Shown piece after piece: positions 35,616-43,869 of a DNA stretch of 64,000 nt (positions are counted from its first letter, which is position 1; every line of letters begins with the position of its first letter). Source of the stretch: Oscillospiraceae bacterium (GTDB lineage Bacteria; Bacillota; Clostridia; Oscillospirales; Ruminococcaceae); contig JAGAWT010000024.1 in the NCBI GenBank assembly GCA_018110985.1, forward strand, positions 62,001-126,000, given 5' to 3'. The notes under the pieces were generated by a model. The model had not been told where the DNA came from. It was given only the letters and a program-made list of their open reading frames with translations, and searched no databases. The position numbers and the translations under genes were made by a program.

Positions 35616-36824
35616 CTACTTGATATGTGATAATATAGAATTCACGCTGTCTTTGACATCATAATGCAATTTTAGATATTCAAAACCATTTTCACCTAGT
35701 TTAGTTAGATTGCTCTCCATTGCTTCTGCTACCTTTCCGAGAAAAGCATCAGAGTCATTACTCTCACACCACCAACCAAATTTACCTTCTTCGATTACAG
35801 TTCCAACATCAGACGCAGTATCTGTAACAGCTAAAGTAGGGATCTTGGATTGCATGTAACTCAGCAGTCTGCTTGGGAAATTTGGAATAGTGAATCGATG
35901 ATCCAAGAAAATAAGCCCGATATCACAAGAACTAACGAGTAAATCAAAGTCCTCTTTTGGAAGTCGCTTCATAAGAAGAACGTTCTCCGGCCTCTCGTTA
36001 TCAACAAAGTCTTGGATTTTGTATTGATCCGCTCCGTCTCCAATGATAAGAAACAGCGCACCTTCATCGCGAACTTTTCTGAGGCACTCTACGAGGAAGT
36101 CAATTCCTTGAGGCTTACCGAGATTTCCACCATAAACAAATACTATTTTGTCCAAAGGAATCCCATATTTCGTTCGGAGCTCATTTCTCTTCTCTTGGCC
36201 CACACTCATGTCTCTTATTATGATACTGTTAGGAGATAGTTCTACCTTTAATTCATCAACTTCTGGATTGTGCTTCTTCACATACTCCATATTTGCTGGA
36301 GACATACATCCAATAAAATCAGAAACCTTATATAACTTTTTTTCTTTCCTGCGGAAATACTTATATAAAAAGCCTTTTAAGCCCTGCTTCGACATCATTC
36401 CCATGTCAACAGCATTCTGAGGAAAGATGTCTTTTAGCATGAGATATGACATTGCCTGATCTCGTTTCTTGATAAACTCAACAACGTTATTGAACGTAAT
36501 CGGAGGCGTTGTATATATAATCAAATCAAAATGTACATCAGCGAATTTCTCAGTAATGCCCTTTATATACCCTTTCTCCAGTTTTAGAAGAGTTAATCCT
36601 TTCTCAATCGCCCCAACATTAAAATAGTTTCCGCCAATGTTGGCATGCAGCAATCGTATATTTCCTTCCTGCTCAACAAAGCTTTCGCGGGAATCCTTCT
36701 TTTCTAAAGGGCATATAGCATATACACTATGTCCACGCTTTTCGAATGTATGGAGCATATCCGTATAAACCATTGTATCCCTAAGACTTGTTAGTTTTGT
36801 TAGGGTGAGAAACAATACGTTCAT
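35616..36824 (-). CDS. Family 4 glycosyltransferase (WbuB-like)
   Basis: 402 residues, GT-B fold. N-terminus FLTLTKLTSLRDTMVYTDMLHTF and the central LKDIFPQNAVDMGMMSKQGL with YFRRKEKKLYKVSDFIGCMSPAN resemble the WbuB/WcaI-like group, some of which transfer L-FucNAc. That would fit the UDP-L-FucNAc genes at 21-24.5 kb, but it is inference. The nucleotide-sugar half carries VFVYGGNLGKPQGIDFLVECL and RLLSYMQSKIPTLAVTD. Confidence 0.83.
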   Translation of the reverse strand: MNVLFLTLTKLTSLRDTMVYTDMLHTFEKRGHSVYAICPLEKKDSRESFVEQEGNIRLLHANIGGNYFNVGAIEKGLTLLKLEKGYIKGITEKFADVHFDLIIYTTPPITFNNVVEFIKKRDQAMSYLMLKDIFPQNAVDMGMMSKQGLKGFLYKYFRRKEKKLYKVSDFIGCMSPANMEYVKKHNPEVDELKVELSPNSIIIRDMSVGQEKRNELRTKYGIPLDKIVFVYGGNLGKPQGIDFLVECLRKVRDEGALFLIIGDGADQYKIQDFVDNERPENVLLMKRLPKEDFDLLVSSCDIGLIFLDHRFTIPNFPSRLLSYMQSKIPTLAVTDTASDVGTVIEEGKFGWWCESNDSDAFLGKVAEAMESNLTKLGENGFEYLKLHYDVKDSVNSILSHIK

Positions 36825-36838
36825 TTTTGTTGCCTTTC

Positions 36839-37762
36839 TCAGGTATTGTCACAGGCTTCCTTAAGAGTATTAATCATCGCTGCATACTCGGTTCCATTGC
36901 AATCCTGATGTACCGGAAGATTCATGATGTGCTTGGACAGCCAACATGCTTCGCTGTGTTCATCATTTCGAAGTTCCTCTATCATCGTATGATAAAGAGA
37001 GACAACTCCATATCCCCGCTCATTCATATATTCATAGATTTTATCTCTATTTCCGCGTCTAATTATGATCGGAAATGTCTGAGGTACGTTAAGGGTAATA
37101 TCATCAATTGACTTCAGTGGAACAAAATAATTCTCATGTCCTTCCATTAGAGTCATCAATGAAATGTAGTTACTTTTCCTTCTTGAGGCAATACCATTGA
37201 TATCATATGCAAAAGGAGTCAATTCAGTGGGTTCTTCCAGACTTCGTTTTGGTTGTACAGTCAATCGTTCGTTCAGCAATAATAAGCTTCCGCCATTTTC
37301 AAACGGAAACATCTTATGAAGTGAGAAGAACGTAATGTCGGCTCCTACAGATCCATGGCAGAAGAACGTGAAAAATCCATGAGCATTATCCTCAATAACG
37401 ACACATTCGTTTTCTTTTGCGACTTGTATCGCAGTCTTAATCTCTTTATCCCGAAAGCCGAAATAATTTACTATAAGTAATATACTTTTCTTGCTAAGGC
37501 TGTTTCTAAGTGCATCTATGTCGATAGTTAAGTCCTTTGTCATTCGATAATAATGACGTGATAAGCCTTCAATCCGATTAATTGGGTCAAAAATACCACT
37601 GCCCTCTCTTGGAGACCACCCGATATAGCCAGGAATATAAATATCATGATATCCATCATCAAAGAGCTGCTGTACTGCATCAAACATAGCATCTCTGGCT
37701 CTCTGATAATAATGCATATTGATGCGATAGTTGTGCTTATTCGTCTGAATCTTTTCTATCAT
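36839..37762 (-). CDS. DegT/DnrJ-type PLP aminotransferase-like protein, short form
   Basis: 307 residues, 60-70 shorter than usual sugar aminotransferases. PLP-fold motifs: IYIPGYIGWSP near the start, VIEDNAHGFF (Asp-Asn in place of EDxAH), and SLHKMFPFENGG, with the likely Schiff-base Lys in S-x-H-K. It lacks part of the standard N-terminal helix region, so it may be a specialised member acting on a different nucleotide sugar. It overlaps the preceding acetyltransferase gene by 4 bases (ATGA), and an aminotransferase coupled to an N-acetyltransferase suggests an N-acetylated amino sugar. Confidence 0.72.
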   Translation of the reverse strand: MIEKIQTNKHNYRINMHYYQRARDAMFDAVQQLFDDGYHDIYIPGYIGWSPREGSGIFDPINRIEGLSRHYYRMTKDLTIDIDALRNSLSKKSILLIVNYFGFRDKEIKTAIQVAKENECVVIEDNAHGFFTFFCHGSVGADITFFSLHKMFPFENGGSLLLLNERLTVQPKRSLEEPTELTPFAYDINGIASRRKSNYISLMTLMEGHENYFVPLKSIDDITLNVPQTFPIIIRRGNRDKIYEYMNERGYGVVSLYHTMIEELRNDEHSEACWLSKHIMNLPVHQDCNGTEYAAMINTLKEACDNT

Positions 37763-38223
37763 TTGCCTAACTCCAATTTTACTTTTACACGTTCATCCGC
37801 GAACCCCATGGAATGGAACCAGTTATAGGAGTTTTCGTTTGCCTTTGTAGTCATTGCTTCAACGATAGTGATATTTCGTCTTTTTGATTCCTCAATCTGC
37901 ATCTCTACAAGTCTACGTGCAATACCGTTTCTTCTAAAATCCGAATTAACGCCTATCATATCTATGTGGATTCTTCGTTCGTCAAATATCTTTAACTCGT
38001 ATGCCCAAGAAAACCCAACCAGCTTGCCATCAGAAACTGCCCCAACTATAATGGCGGATCCATCCGATATATATCCGGGCATCTTTCCAACATACTGTTC
38101 TGCAAGATCTTCCGGATAGTGTTGGGTAATATTGTCAGCGAGGACATTCTGCATTAATGCGACTAGTTCATCCTTATAGCAGTCAATGTCCTCAGCTTCA
38201 AAAATTTTATATTCTATGTTCAT
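37759..38223 (-). CDS. GNAT N-acetyltransferase
   Basis: 154 residues, single GNAT domain. Motif A is clear: IDMIGVNSDFRRNGIARRLVEM (acetyl-CoA pyrophosphate loop R-R-x-G-I-A), with SYNWFHSMGFADERVKV at the end. It starts directly on the stop of the sugar transferase (TAAATG) and ends on the ATGA overlap with the aminotransferase, so the three are coupled. It probably acetylates an amino sugar made by the neighbouring aminotransferase. Confidence 0.85.
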   Translation of the reverse strand: MNIEYKIFEAEDIDCYKDELVALMQNVLADNITQHYPEDLAEQYVGKMPGYISDGSAIIVGAVSDGKLVGFSWAYELKIFDERRIHIDMIGVNSDFRRNGIARRLVEMQIEESKRRNITIVEAMTTKANENSYNWFHSMGFADERVKVKLELGK

Positions 38224-38853
38224 TTACTTCTTCTCCACAGTCATCCAAGCTCTCTCTTTATCCAAGTCCTGCATGATAAGTTGTTCTCCTGAAGCAATAT
38301 CACTACGTTTGAGAACCTTTCCAACGGTCTGGAATATTATTTTTAAATCTCCCAAGAATGTAATTTTCTTTACATACTGAACATCCAAGCTAATACGCTC
38401 ATCCCAATCCAGATTATTTCTTCCATTTATCTGTGCTAAACCAGTGAGCCCAGGTCGAACTGAATGACGTACTCTTTCTTCCGGTTTATAGAATGGTAAA
38501 TATCTTACGAGTAATGGTCTTGGTCCAACAATTGCCATATCTCCCTTGAAAATGTTAATCAGTTCCGGCAGCTCATCGAGTGATGTTGTCCGCAAGATCC
38601 GACCAAATCGTGGCAGCCGTTTCTCATCCGGAAGTAGATTTCCCTTCTCGTCTCTTTCGTCTGTCATTGAGCGGAACTTGAAGAGCTTAAAGAGTTTCTC
38701 ATCTTTGCCTGGCCTCTCTTGCTTAAAAATTACTGGGCTTCCCAGTTTGATTCTCACAAGTATAGCCGTAATAAGGATAATTGGACTGAGTACAATTAAA
38801 GCAATTCCTGACAATAGGCAATCGAATACCCTTTTGAAGAACCTTTCATACAT
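38224..38853 (-). CDS. Initiating sugar-1-phosphate transferase (PglC/WcaJ C-terminal type)
   Basis: 209 residues, the short monotopic phosphoglycosyl transferase form. It transfers a sugar-1-phosphate to undecaprenyl phosphate, starting each repeat unit. Motifs: N-terminal re-entrant helix ([20 protein letters not shown]), [41 protein letters not shown] (catalytic Asp-Glu), VGPRPLL and [19 protein letters not shown] precedes the start. Among the genes seen it is the only candidate for chain initiation in the island. Confidence 0.94.
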   Translation of the reverse strand: MYERFFKRVFDCLLSGIALIVLSPIILITAILVRIKLGSPVIFKQERPGKDEKLFKLFKFRSMTDERDEKGNLLPDEKRLPRFGRILRTTSLDELPELINIFKGDMAIVGPRPLLVRYLPFYKPEERVRHSVRPGLTGLAQINGRNNLDWDERISLDVQYVKKITFLGDLKIIFQTVGKVLKRSDIASGEQLIMQDLDKERAWMTVEKK

Positions 38854-38858
38854 TTTGG

Positions 38859-39899
38859 TTAACTCCTATAAAGCGGGAAGTATTTCTCATTCAACTCCTC
38901 TTCTCCTCGAAGCGCAACTAAAAAATTGTAAGATGTTTGATCAAAGATCTTTCTTCCGATGAAGAACTCATACTGCCCATGGGGGGCAAGAGAGTACTTA
39001 TACTGATAAATACCGTCATCCGCACCATAGCCTCCGCCAAGAACAAAGTTCTTCAGACCCTTTTCTTTTGCCCACTTGATGATTTCATACTTTAAAAAGT
39101 CATTCGGCCTGACATCAAAATATTCCCTATCTGTACCACCCAAATAAGAATAACAATTCTCTGCGCCATAGATTACTAGTTCTGTGGATACAATCTTTCC
39201 TTCATAAACAACGTGAAAATACATCACATTGTCTTTCATCTCATTCATGTCCTCATAGAATTGCTTTGAAAAGTAATATTCTCCTTCTGCATCTGAGCGA
39301 TCCATGGTGGAATAGTAAATACGAAGGAAATCCTCCATATGTTCATCTGTATTCTCGATGATGCATTCCAAGTTATAAGTATTAGCCCTCTTCACGTTCT
39401 TTCGAACTTTCGGCTTAAAGTCCATCCACATCTCTTCAAGAGACATATCGAGCGAACGAACTATATTATGTGTGCGAGTTTCCACTTCTCCATCATAATG
39501 CTTATGGTATTCTGTGAATAGTTCAAACCTCACGAACTCGCAAACATAGTGTTTATCTAAACAGTATTTCGTATAAACCTGATTTAGTTTATCCCAATCA
39601 GAAACATTTCCCCAAAATCCGCCATAGCCATAAGGCGTAATCAGATCAAAGTACTTTCCCTCTTCGACTTTTCCTGCTAGTTTTTCATCTAAACCAACAT
39701 CGCGTTTGAAAACGACATTTATTGCCTGATCTTCTCCATCTTCATAGAGCAAAAGAATCGGAGTCCCATTTTTAGGCGTTTCACCCATAAATGCTTTAGA
39801 ATATCCAGAAAGATAAAACACATCATAATCTGGAAAAGATCGGACAATTGTGTCCCAAGTATTCTGATCGTCAATACTGATTTCTGTAATCTTCGCCAT
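38859..39899 (-). CDS. FemAB-like / GNAT-fold aminoacyl- or acyltransferase
   Basis: 346 residues. Layout and motifs resemble the FemAB and BioF2-like double-GNAT group: [15 protein letters not shown] near the start, [14 protein letters not shown], the charged [18 protein letters not shown], and [29 protein letters not shown]. Such proteins attach amino acids to lipid-linked sugars or modify surface polymers. Within a capsule operon it may add an amino acid to the repeat unit. Start 39899 is preferred over an upstream TTG because GAGGA precedes it. Confidence 0.75.
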   Translation of the reverse strand: MAKITEISIDDQNTWDTIVRSFPDYDVFYLSGYSKAFMGETPKNGTPILLLYEDGEDQAINVVFKRDVGLDEKLAGKVEEGKYFDLITPYGYGGFWGNVSDWDKLNQVYTKYCLDKHYVCEFVRFELFTEYHKHYDGEVETRTHNIVRSLDMSLEEMWMDFKPKVRKNVKRANTYNLECIIENTDEHMEDFLRIYYSTMDRSDAEGEYYFSKQFYEDMNEMKDNVMYFHVVYEGKIVSTELVIYGAENCYSYLGGTDREYFDVRPNDFLKYEIIKWAKEKGLKNFVLGGGYGADDGIYQYKYSLAPHGQYEFFIGRKIFDQTSYNFLVALRGEEELNEKYFPLYRS

Positions 39900-39920
39900 A
39901 TTGTTCCTCAATCTCTTGTT

Positions 39921-40889
39921 TCAGTAATATTTCTCAGGCCTCAGGTATCTGACTATCTGATTGATAACATATGCTAATCGATAGGAAAAAGGATGATTAA
40001 TCCTTGCCAAAAACACGCAGACCCTTAATTGAATCGGCCAGCTGCTATTTCCCATAATGGGGTATTGTGAACATGCAAATCTTGACACACTATCGATAAA
40101 TTTTGGTATGTGTTCGCATCTTAAATACCATACCCATGTTCTAGCTATTGCATATGCGCAGTCATTGAGAAGTTGTTCGCATGCATATGTACTTACCGTT
40201 TCCTTCAATTCTTCATATCGCTGCCTATGTGAATTCCAATTATCCATAAGGTTTTTAACACTATGGTTCTGCGATATTCCATCTTTTCTCTGGGTATAGT
40301 GGTAAGAGTAAACGTTTACACCTGTAACAACGGCATTTTGAATAGCTTTGTATACTGTTGAAATATCCTCAAATTCTTGACCCTCAGGGAATCTATTGGT
40401 ATTAAATAGTTTTTTCTTCCAAATCTTATTCCATACAGTTCCTTGAATCTCACCGGTAATCAGTGCTTCTAGAGTGTCTGCCCCTGAGGCTATTCGTAAT
40501 ATTGCCGAAACTTCTTCGCTAGATAATCGATAGTCTTTAATGAATCCACATTCAACAACATCTGCCCCAGTCTTCTCAGCTTTCCGAAGCAACACCTCGT
40601 ACATATCTAGTTCAATCCAATCGTCTGAATCCACGAACCCAATCCAGTCACCTGTGGCGTTATCAAGTCCGAGGTTACGCGCAGCGCTTAATCCGCGATT
40701 CTCAGTGTGGAAAACCTTTATACGATCATCTTTTCCTGCGTACTCATCACATATCTTTCCGCTACCATCAGTACTCCCATCATCAATCACAAGGATTTCC
40801 AGATCCCGATATGTCTGATCCAGAATACTGTCTAAGCACTTTCTCAAATACGGTTCCACGTTATAAACCGGTACGATTATGCTAATCAT
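39921..40889 (-). CDS. Family 2 glycosyltransferase
   Basis: 322 residues. Domain start ISIIVPVYNVEPYLRKCLDSI, with ILVIDDGSTDGSGKICDEY, LSAARNLGLDNATGDWIGF and DSDDWIELDMYEVLLRKA. Closely related in form to the gene at 17228; the two probably arose by duplication or separate acquisition. It starts 6 bases after the stop of the VanZ-like gene and has a weak ribosome site, so it may depend on coupling. Confidence 0.88.
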   Translation of the reverse strand: MISIIVPVYNVEPYLRKCLDSILDQTYRDLEILVIDDGSTDGSGKICDEYAGKDDRIKVFHTENRGLSAARNLGLDNATGDWIGFVDSDDWIELDMYEVLLRKAEKTGADVVECGFIKDYRLSSEEVSAILRIASGADTLEALITGEIQGTVWNKIWKKKLFNTNRFPEGQEFEDISTVYKAIQNAVVTGVNVYSYHYTQRKDGISQNHSVKNLMDNWNSHRQRYEELKETVSTYACEQLLNDCAYAIARTWVWYLRCEHIPKFIDSVSRFACSQYPIMGNSSWPIQLRVCVFLARINHPFSYRLAYVINQIVRYLRPEKYY

Positions 40890-40895
40890 GTTCCA

Positions 40896-41348
40896 CTATT
40901 TCAGCTTCTTTCCAACCACCATCACAATTCCCGCGCCGACTACAGCCCCGATCATGTTATGGAGCACATCATCGAATTCCAGCAGACCCCGGGAAGTGAC
41001 TAACTGTAAGACTTCAACCAGCAGGCTCAACCCAGTGGCAAACCACAGCCCACGCCATTTCCACAGAAAACTGGCCAAGACCCCTATAGGTATAAACATC
41101 ACCACATTGGTTAGGATCTGGTTCTTCTGGACGTTCCATTGCTTCCACGACCAGAAGAGTTCGAGCTTTATGTGTTCTCCTATAAACGGCTTCCGAATCA
41201 ATACAGTCTCAGTAAGCAGGAGAACCGCATAACCTATCAATAACCCCAGACTCGGTTTCTTCCAGATCTTCCAGACAGCCACATAGAGAAGAACCGCTAT
41301 CGCGTAATACCACCAGTGAATGTCTAAAAGGCCAAATACGTAATCGAT
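40896..41348 (-). CDS. VanZ-like membrane protein, possibly with a lost or non-standard start codon
   Basis: 150 residues if read from ATC at 41348. About five hydrophobic segments, with the VanZ-family features NQILTNVVMFIPIGVLASFLW and SLLVEVLQLVTSRG plus FDDVLHNMIGAVVG. The first ATG/GTG/TTG in frame is a GTG at 41282, which would drop the first membrane segment and has no ribosome site. The frame is open and coding-like upstream (DYVFGLLDIHWWYYAIAVLL), and GGAGGG stands 7 bases before an ATC where Met would be expected. Either initiation occurs at ATC, the ATG has mutated, or a truncated form is made. The family's function is poorly known. Confidence 0.7.
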   Translation of the reverse strand: MDYVFGLLDIHWWYYAIAVLLYVAVWKIWKKPSLGLLIGYAVLLLTETVLIRKPFIGEHIKLELFWSWKQWNVQKNQILTNVVMFIPIGVLASFLWKWRGLWFATGLSLLVEVLQLVTSRGLLEFDDVLHNMIGAVVGAGIVMVVGKKLK

Positions 41349-41382
41349 AGCTTTTCCCTCCGTGTTTGTCGTCTGCTGTGAC

Positions 41383-41613
41383 TACCTAATACATGCGCAA
41401 CCGATGTACATATAACTCCCTCATTCATATGCAGCAGATGCTGTTTTCCTTATCTACGCACCTCATGCATATGCAGCAGATACATATTCTACGTCCCTCA
41501 GTCATATCCAACCGACATGCATTTTCCTTATCTACAGACCTCATGCATGCTCTGCCGATACGGCTTCTAGCCGGTATCTCCTAATCTACGCCCTCATGCA
41601 CATCCAGCCGACA
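41383..41613. repeat. Degenerate tandem repeat, about six units of roughly 38-40 bp
   Basis: Between the aminotransferase and VanZ-like genes. Units share a core like CCCTCATGCATATGCAGCAG followed by GAT and a T-rich half (TTTTCCTTATCTAC). Unit starts fall near 41383, 41421, 41459, 41499, 41537 and 41585. It also has local CATATG/ATGCAT palindromes. The repeats are imperfect, so this is an old or diverged array, not a CRISPR (no constant repeat with unique spacers). Confidence 0.6.
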
Positions 41614-42912
41614 TCACCGAAAACACCGATGAATGATCTCAATAATCCTGTCCTGCTGCTCCGGCGTCATCTTGTTATCGGAGGGAAGACACAACCCTCT
41701 CCTGAAAATATCGGCTCCTACATCGATTCCAGAGCCCTTTATATAAGCATTTGTACGTCCTCTACCGTTACCCTCGACTGTGACGAACGGATTCGTCCTG
41801 TATATCGGCTGCATATGCATGGGCTTCCAAACGGGTCTACCTTCAGCATTGAAAGCTGAGATTGCATCAAGAATTTCCTGTGGGCTGCTTTTCCCAGACT
41901 CCGTGGTCCACAGATAATCCTTTTCTCCTCGAACCATAGGAGCCATCGCTTCTTCATCGATCATCATACAGCTGAGCCAGAAGTTAGGAACTGAATTAGC
42001 AGAATCATACGGATTCATAGACACAGGCAGGTCTGCAAGACCCCTTTCATATCTTTCCCGAATAGCACATTTCTGCTCGATATGCTCATCCAGATAAGGA
42101 ATCTGCCCCCTTACCACACCGGCTACAATATTGCTCATCCTATAGTTATAGCCAATCTCCTCATGCTGGTACCATGGAGCCGCCTCACGGCTCTGCGTGC
42201 TCCATTTTCTGACCTTGTCCGCATCTTCTTCACTGTCAGTCAAGAATAGTCCGCCGGCTGATCCGGTGATTATCTTGTTGCCATTAAAGCTGATTGCATT
42301 ATAGTCGCCAAATGTACCGGTCTGCACACCCCTATAGGTCGCACCCAAACTCTCCGCTGCATCCTCAACGATCAATGCGCCATGACTATCGCATATTTTC
42401 CTTATCTCTCCAATTTTGCCGGGTGTACCATATAAATGTGCAACAACCACAAGCTTTACATCAGGATAAAGATCAAATGCCTTTTCAAGAGCCTCCGGAG
42501 ACATATTCCAGGTTTCATATTCCGTATCTATGAACACAGCCTCGCCGTCTTCATATGCAACAGGATTGACGGATGCATCGAATGTAACATCGCTGCAAAA
42601 AACTTTCTTTCCTTTCAGCGTCCCTTCATTCGTTTTCGCCTGACCATATAGCTTTTCTCCTGCCAGCTTCGTTGCCATATGAAGTGCTGCAGTCCCGCAG
42701 CTCAGCCCAACCGCATACTTGCATCCGAGATAGGCACTCATCTGTGCTTCAACTTCGTTAATGTTCTCTCCAACTGTGCTCACCCAGTTAGTCCGGATTG
42801 CATCATCTACCCATTTCTGCTCGTCTCCGTGCATGGTAGGAGAGGACAGCCAGATTTTGGATGAAAAACGTTCAAGGCCTTTAAATCTCATATCATTCAA
42901 AAAATCATGCAT
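41614..42912 (-). CDS. DegT/DnrJ/EryC1-type nucleotide-sugar aminotransferase
   Basis: 432 residues, longer than the usual 370-390. PLP-dependent transaminase: WLSSPTMHGDEQKWVDDAI at the start (family form), VGLSCGTAALHMA, VEDAAESLGATYRG, and AISFNGNKIITGSAGG with the Schiff-base Lys. It transfers an amino group to a 4-keto nucleotide sugar in repeat-unit synthesis (PglE/LegC-like group). Start 42912 has GAAGGA upstream; the frame opens 17 codons earlier without a ribosome site. It is the first gene of the long minus-strand operon that runs to 27.5 kb. Confidence 0.9.
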   Translation of the reverse strand: MHDFLNDMRFKGLERFSSKIWLSSPTMHGDEQKWVDDAIRTNWVSTVGENINEVEAQMSAYLGCKYAVGLSCGTAALHMATKLAGEKLYGQAKTNEGTLKGKKVFCSDVTFDASVNPVAYEDGEAVFIDTEYETWNMSPEALEKAFDLYPDVKLVVVAHLYGTPGKIGEIRKICDSHGALIVEDAAESLGATYRGVQTGTFGDYNAISFNGNKIITGSAGGLFLTDSEEDADKVRKWSTQSREAAPWYQHEEIGYNYRMSNIVAGVVRGQIPYLDEHIEQKCAIRERYERGLADLPVSMNPYDSANSVPNFWLSCMMIDEEAMAPMVRGEKDYLWTTESGKSSPQEILDAISAFNAEGRPVWKPMHMQPIYRTNPFVTVEGNGRGRTNAYIKGSGIDVGADIFRRGLCLPSDNKMTPEQQDRIIEIIHRCFR

Positions 42913-42959
42913 TGTTTTCGTCCTTCTATTATTTATATCTGACGTTTCAGAACCAACGG

Positions 42960-43073
42960 TCAATATCCTATATCGTCCATTTCCTCAAACACATAGTTTA
43001 TCACATCATCCGGTTCTCGGGTCAACATCCCAACATTCTGAGGAGCACCATACAGCCATACATATGTACACTT
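42960..43073 (-). pseudogene. Short coding-like remnant upstream of the aminotransferase
   Basis: A 37-codon open stretch with protein-like composition ending VINYVFEEMDDIGY. It has no start codon near its beginning and is bounded upstream by a stop in the same frame. It looks like the tail of a lost gene. Another open stretch in a different frame lies just upstream (about 43075-43150), which would fit a frameshifted remnant. Function unknown. Confidence 0.35.
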
Positions 43074-43075
43074 TT

Positions 43076-43799
43076 ATATATACGAATCCCAAGTCTGCAC
43101 CGAGCAACGGTATACTTGGGTTCATCCCAATCTGCAAGCAGTCTCTCTTCGTACAACCAAATCCTCAAACAGCGATCCGATAAATCGCTGCACAATTTTC
43201 AATATATGCTAAGACAACAGTCTTCACCGAAGCATATTTTGACGTGATGCAATAAATGTATCAACATCACTTACATATTTAGTCCAAATAGCTTTAGTAA
43301 TATGCTGATAAAGCGTATATTTTCCGTCTGTGACTCACATATGACTCAAATGCGAACGGATATCAAGTTCTTTGAAAACGCAAGCCACATCATATAATAG
43401 CTAATGGCTTGTTGACGCCAAAAAGAAGATAATAACGGAATTCCTCCCATTTTCTCAGTTCAGGCGGGTCATACACCGGACTTCGTGAAATATCCACTTG
43501 CACATACCATTATATTTTACCATATTGTTGAATAACTTTCAAGCCTTTTCTTTTAGCGGAAATTCACAAATATTAGACATAAGCCCTCATATTATATTGT
43601 ACCAAATCCATAGCAGATACTTAAAGGCATCATTCCCGCACGATCCCGTATAACACTCAGAATACGACGCTCCGACTCCAACAATTATCAAAACAGTTCA
43701 TCGGCCCTTATTCTGCGGGGATCCCCGTCTCATATAAGGTCCAGTCCCGCAGTCTTTTGGATCTCTTGGGGCAGTCCCGATTTTATATCACCGGTATAC
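43076..43799. other. Intergenic region at the right border of the island
   Basis: It should carry the promoter of the long minus-strand operon, but no -35/-10 pair is clear. Visible structure: the 75-bp repeat copy at 43506-43580; a palindrome CGGGGATCCCCG at 43716-43727 inside CCTTAT...ATAAGG; and a 20-base sequence at 43766-43785 matching half of the coaX terminator. No gene longer than a few dozen codons can be supported. Confidence 0.4.
43506..43580. repeat. 75-bp direct repeat, right copy; remnant of an HTH-gene 3' end
   Basis: 73 of 75 bases match 18788-18862. It still encodes the end of the HTH protein on the minus strand (SNICEFP then L-K-E-K-A and stop, with P changed to L), but the rest of the gene is absent, so it is a fragment left by recombination or partial duplication. 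Confidence 0.88.
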
Positions 43800-43829
43800 T
43801 TGACAAATCGCCTGCAAATGATGTATAAT
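43800..43829 (+). promoter_or_regulatory. Promoter of purD-hisD
   Basis: Perfect -35 TTGACA (43800-43805), 18-bp spacer, perfect -10 TATAAT (43824-43829), about 34 bases of leader before purD. Confidence 0.82.
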
Positions 43830-43869
43830 CATAAGGTATAGATATCTGCTGCGAAAGAGAGGAAATAAC

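Noticed and set aside
41383-41613. CRISPR array
   Set aside because: The units are imperfect throughout, with no constant repeat and variable spacer pattern, and no cas gene is in the window.
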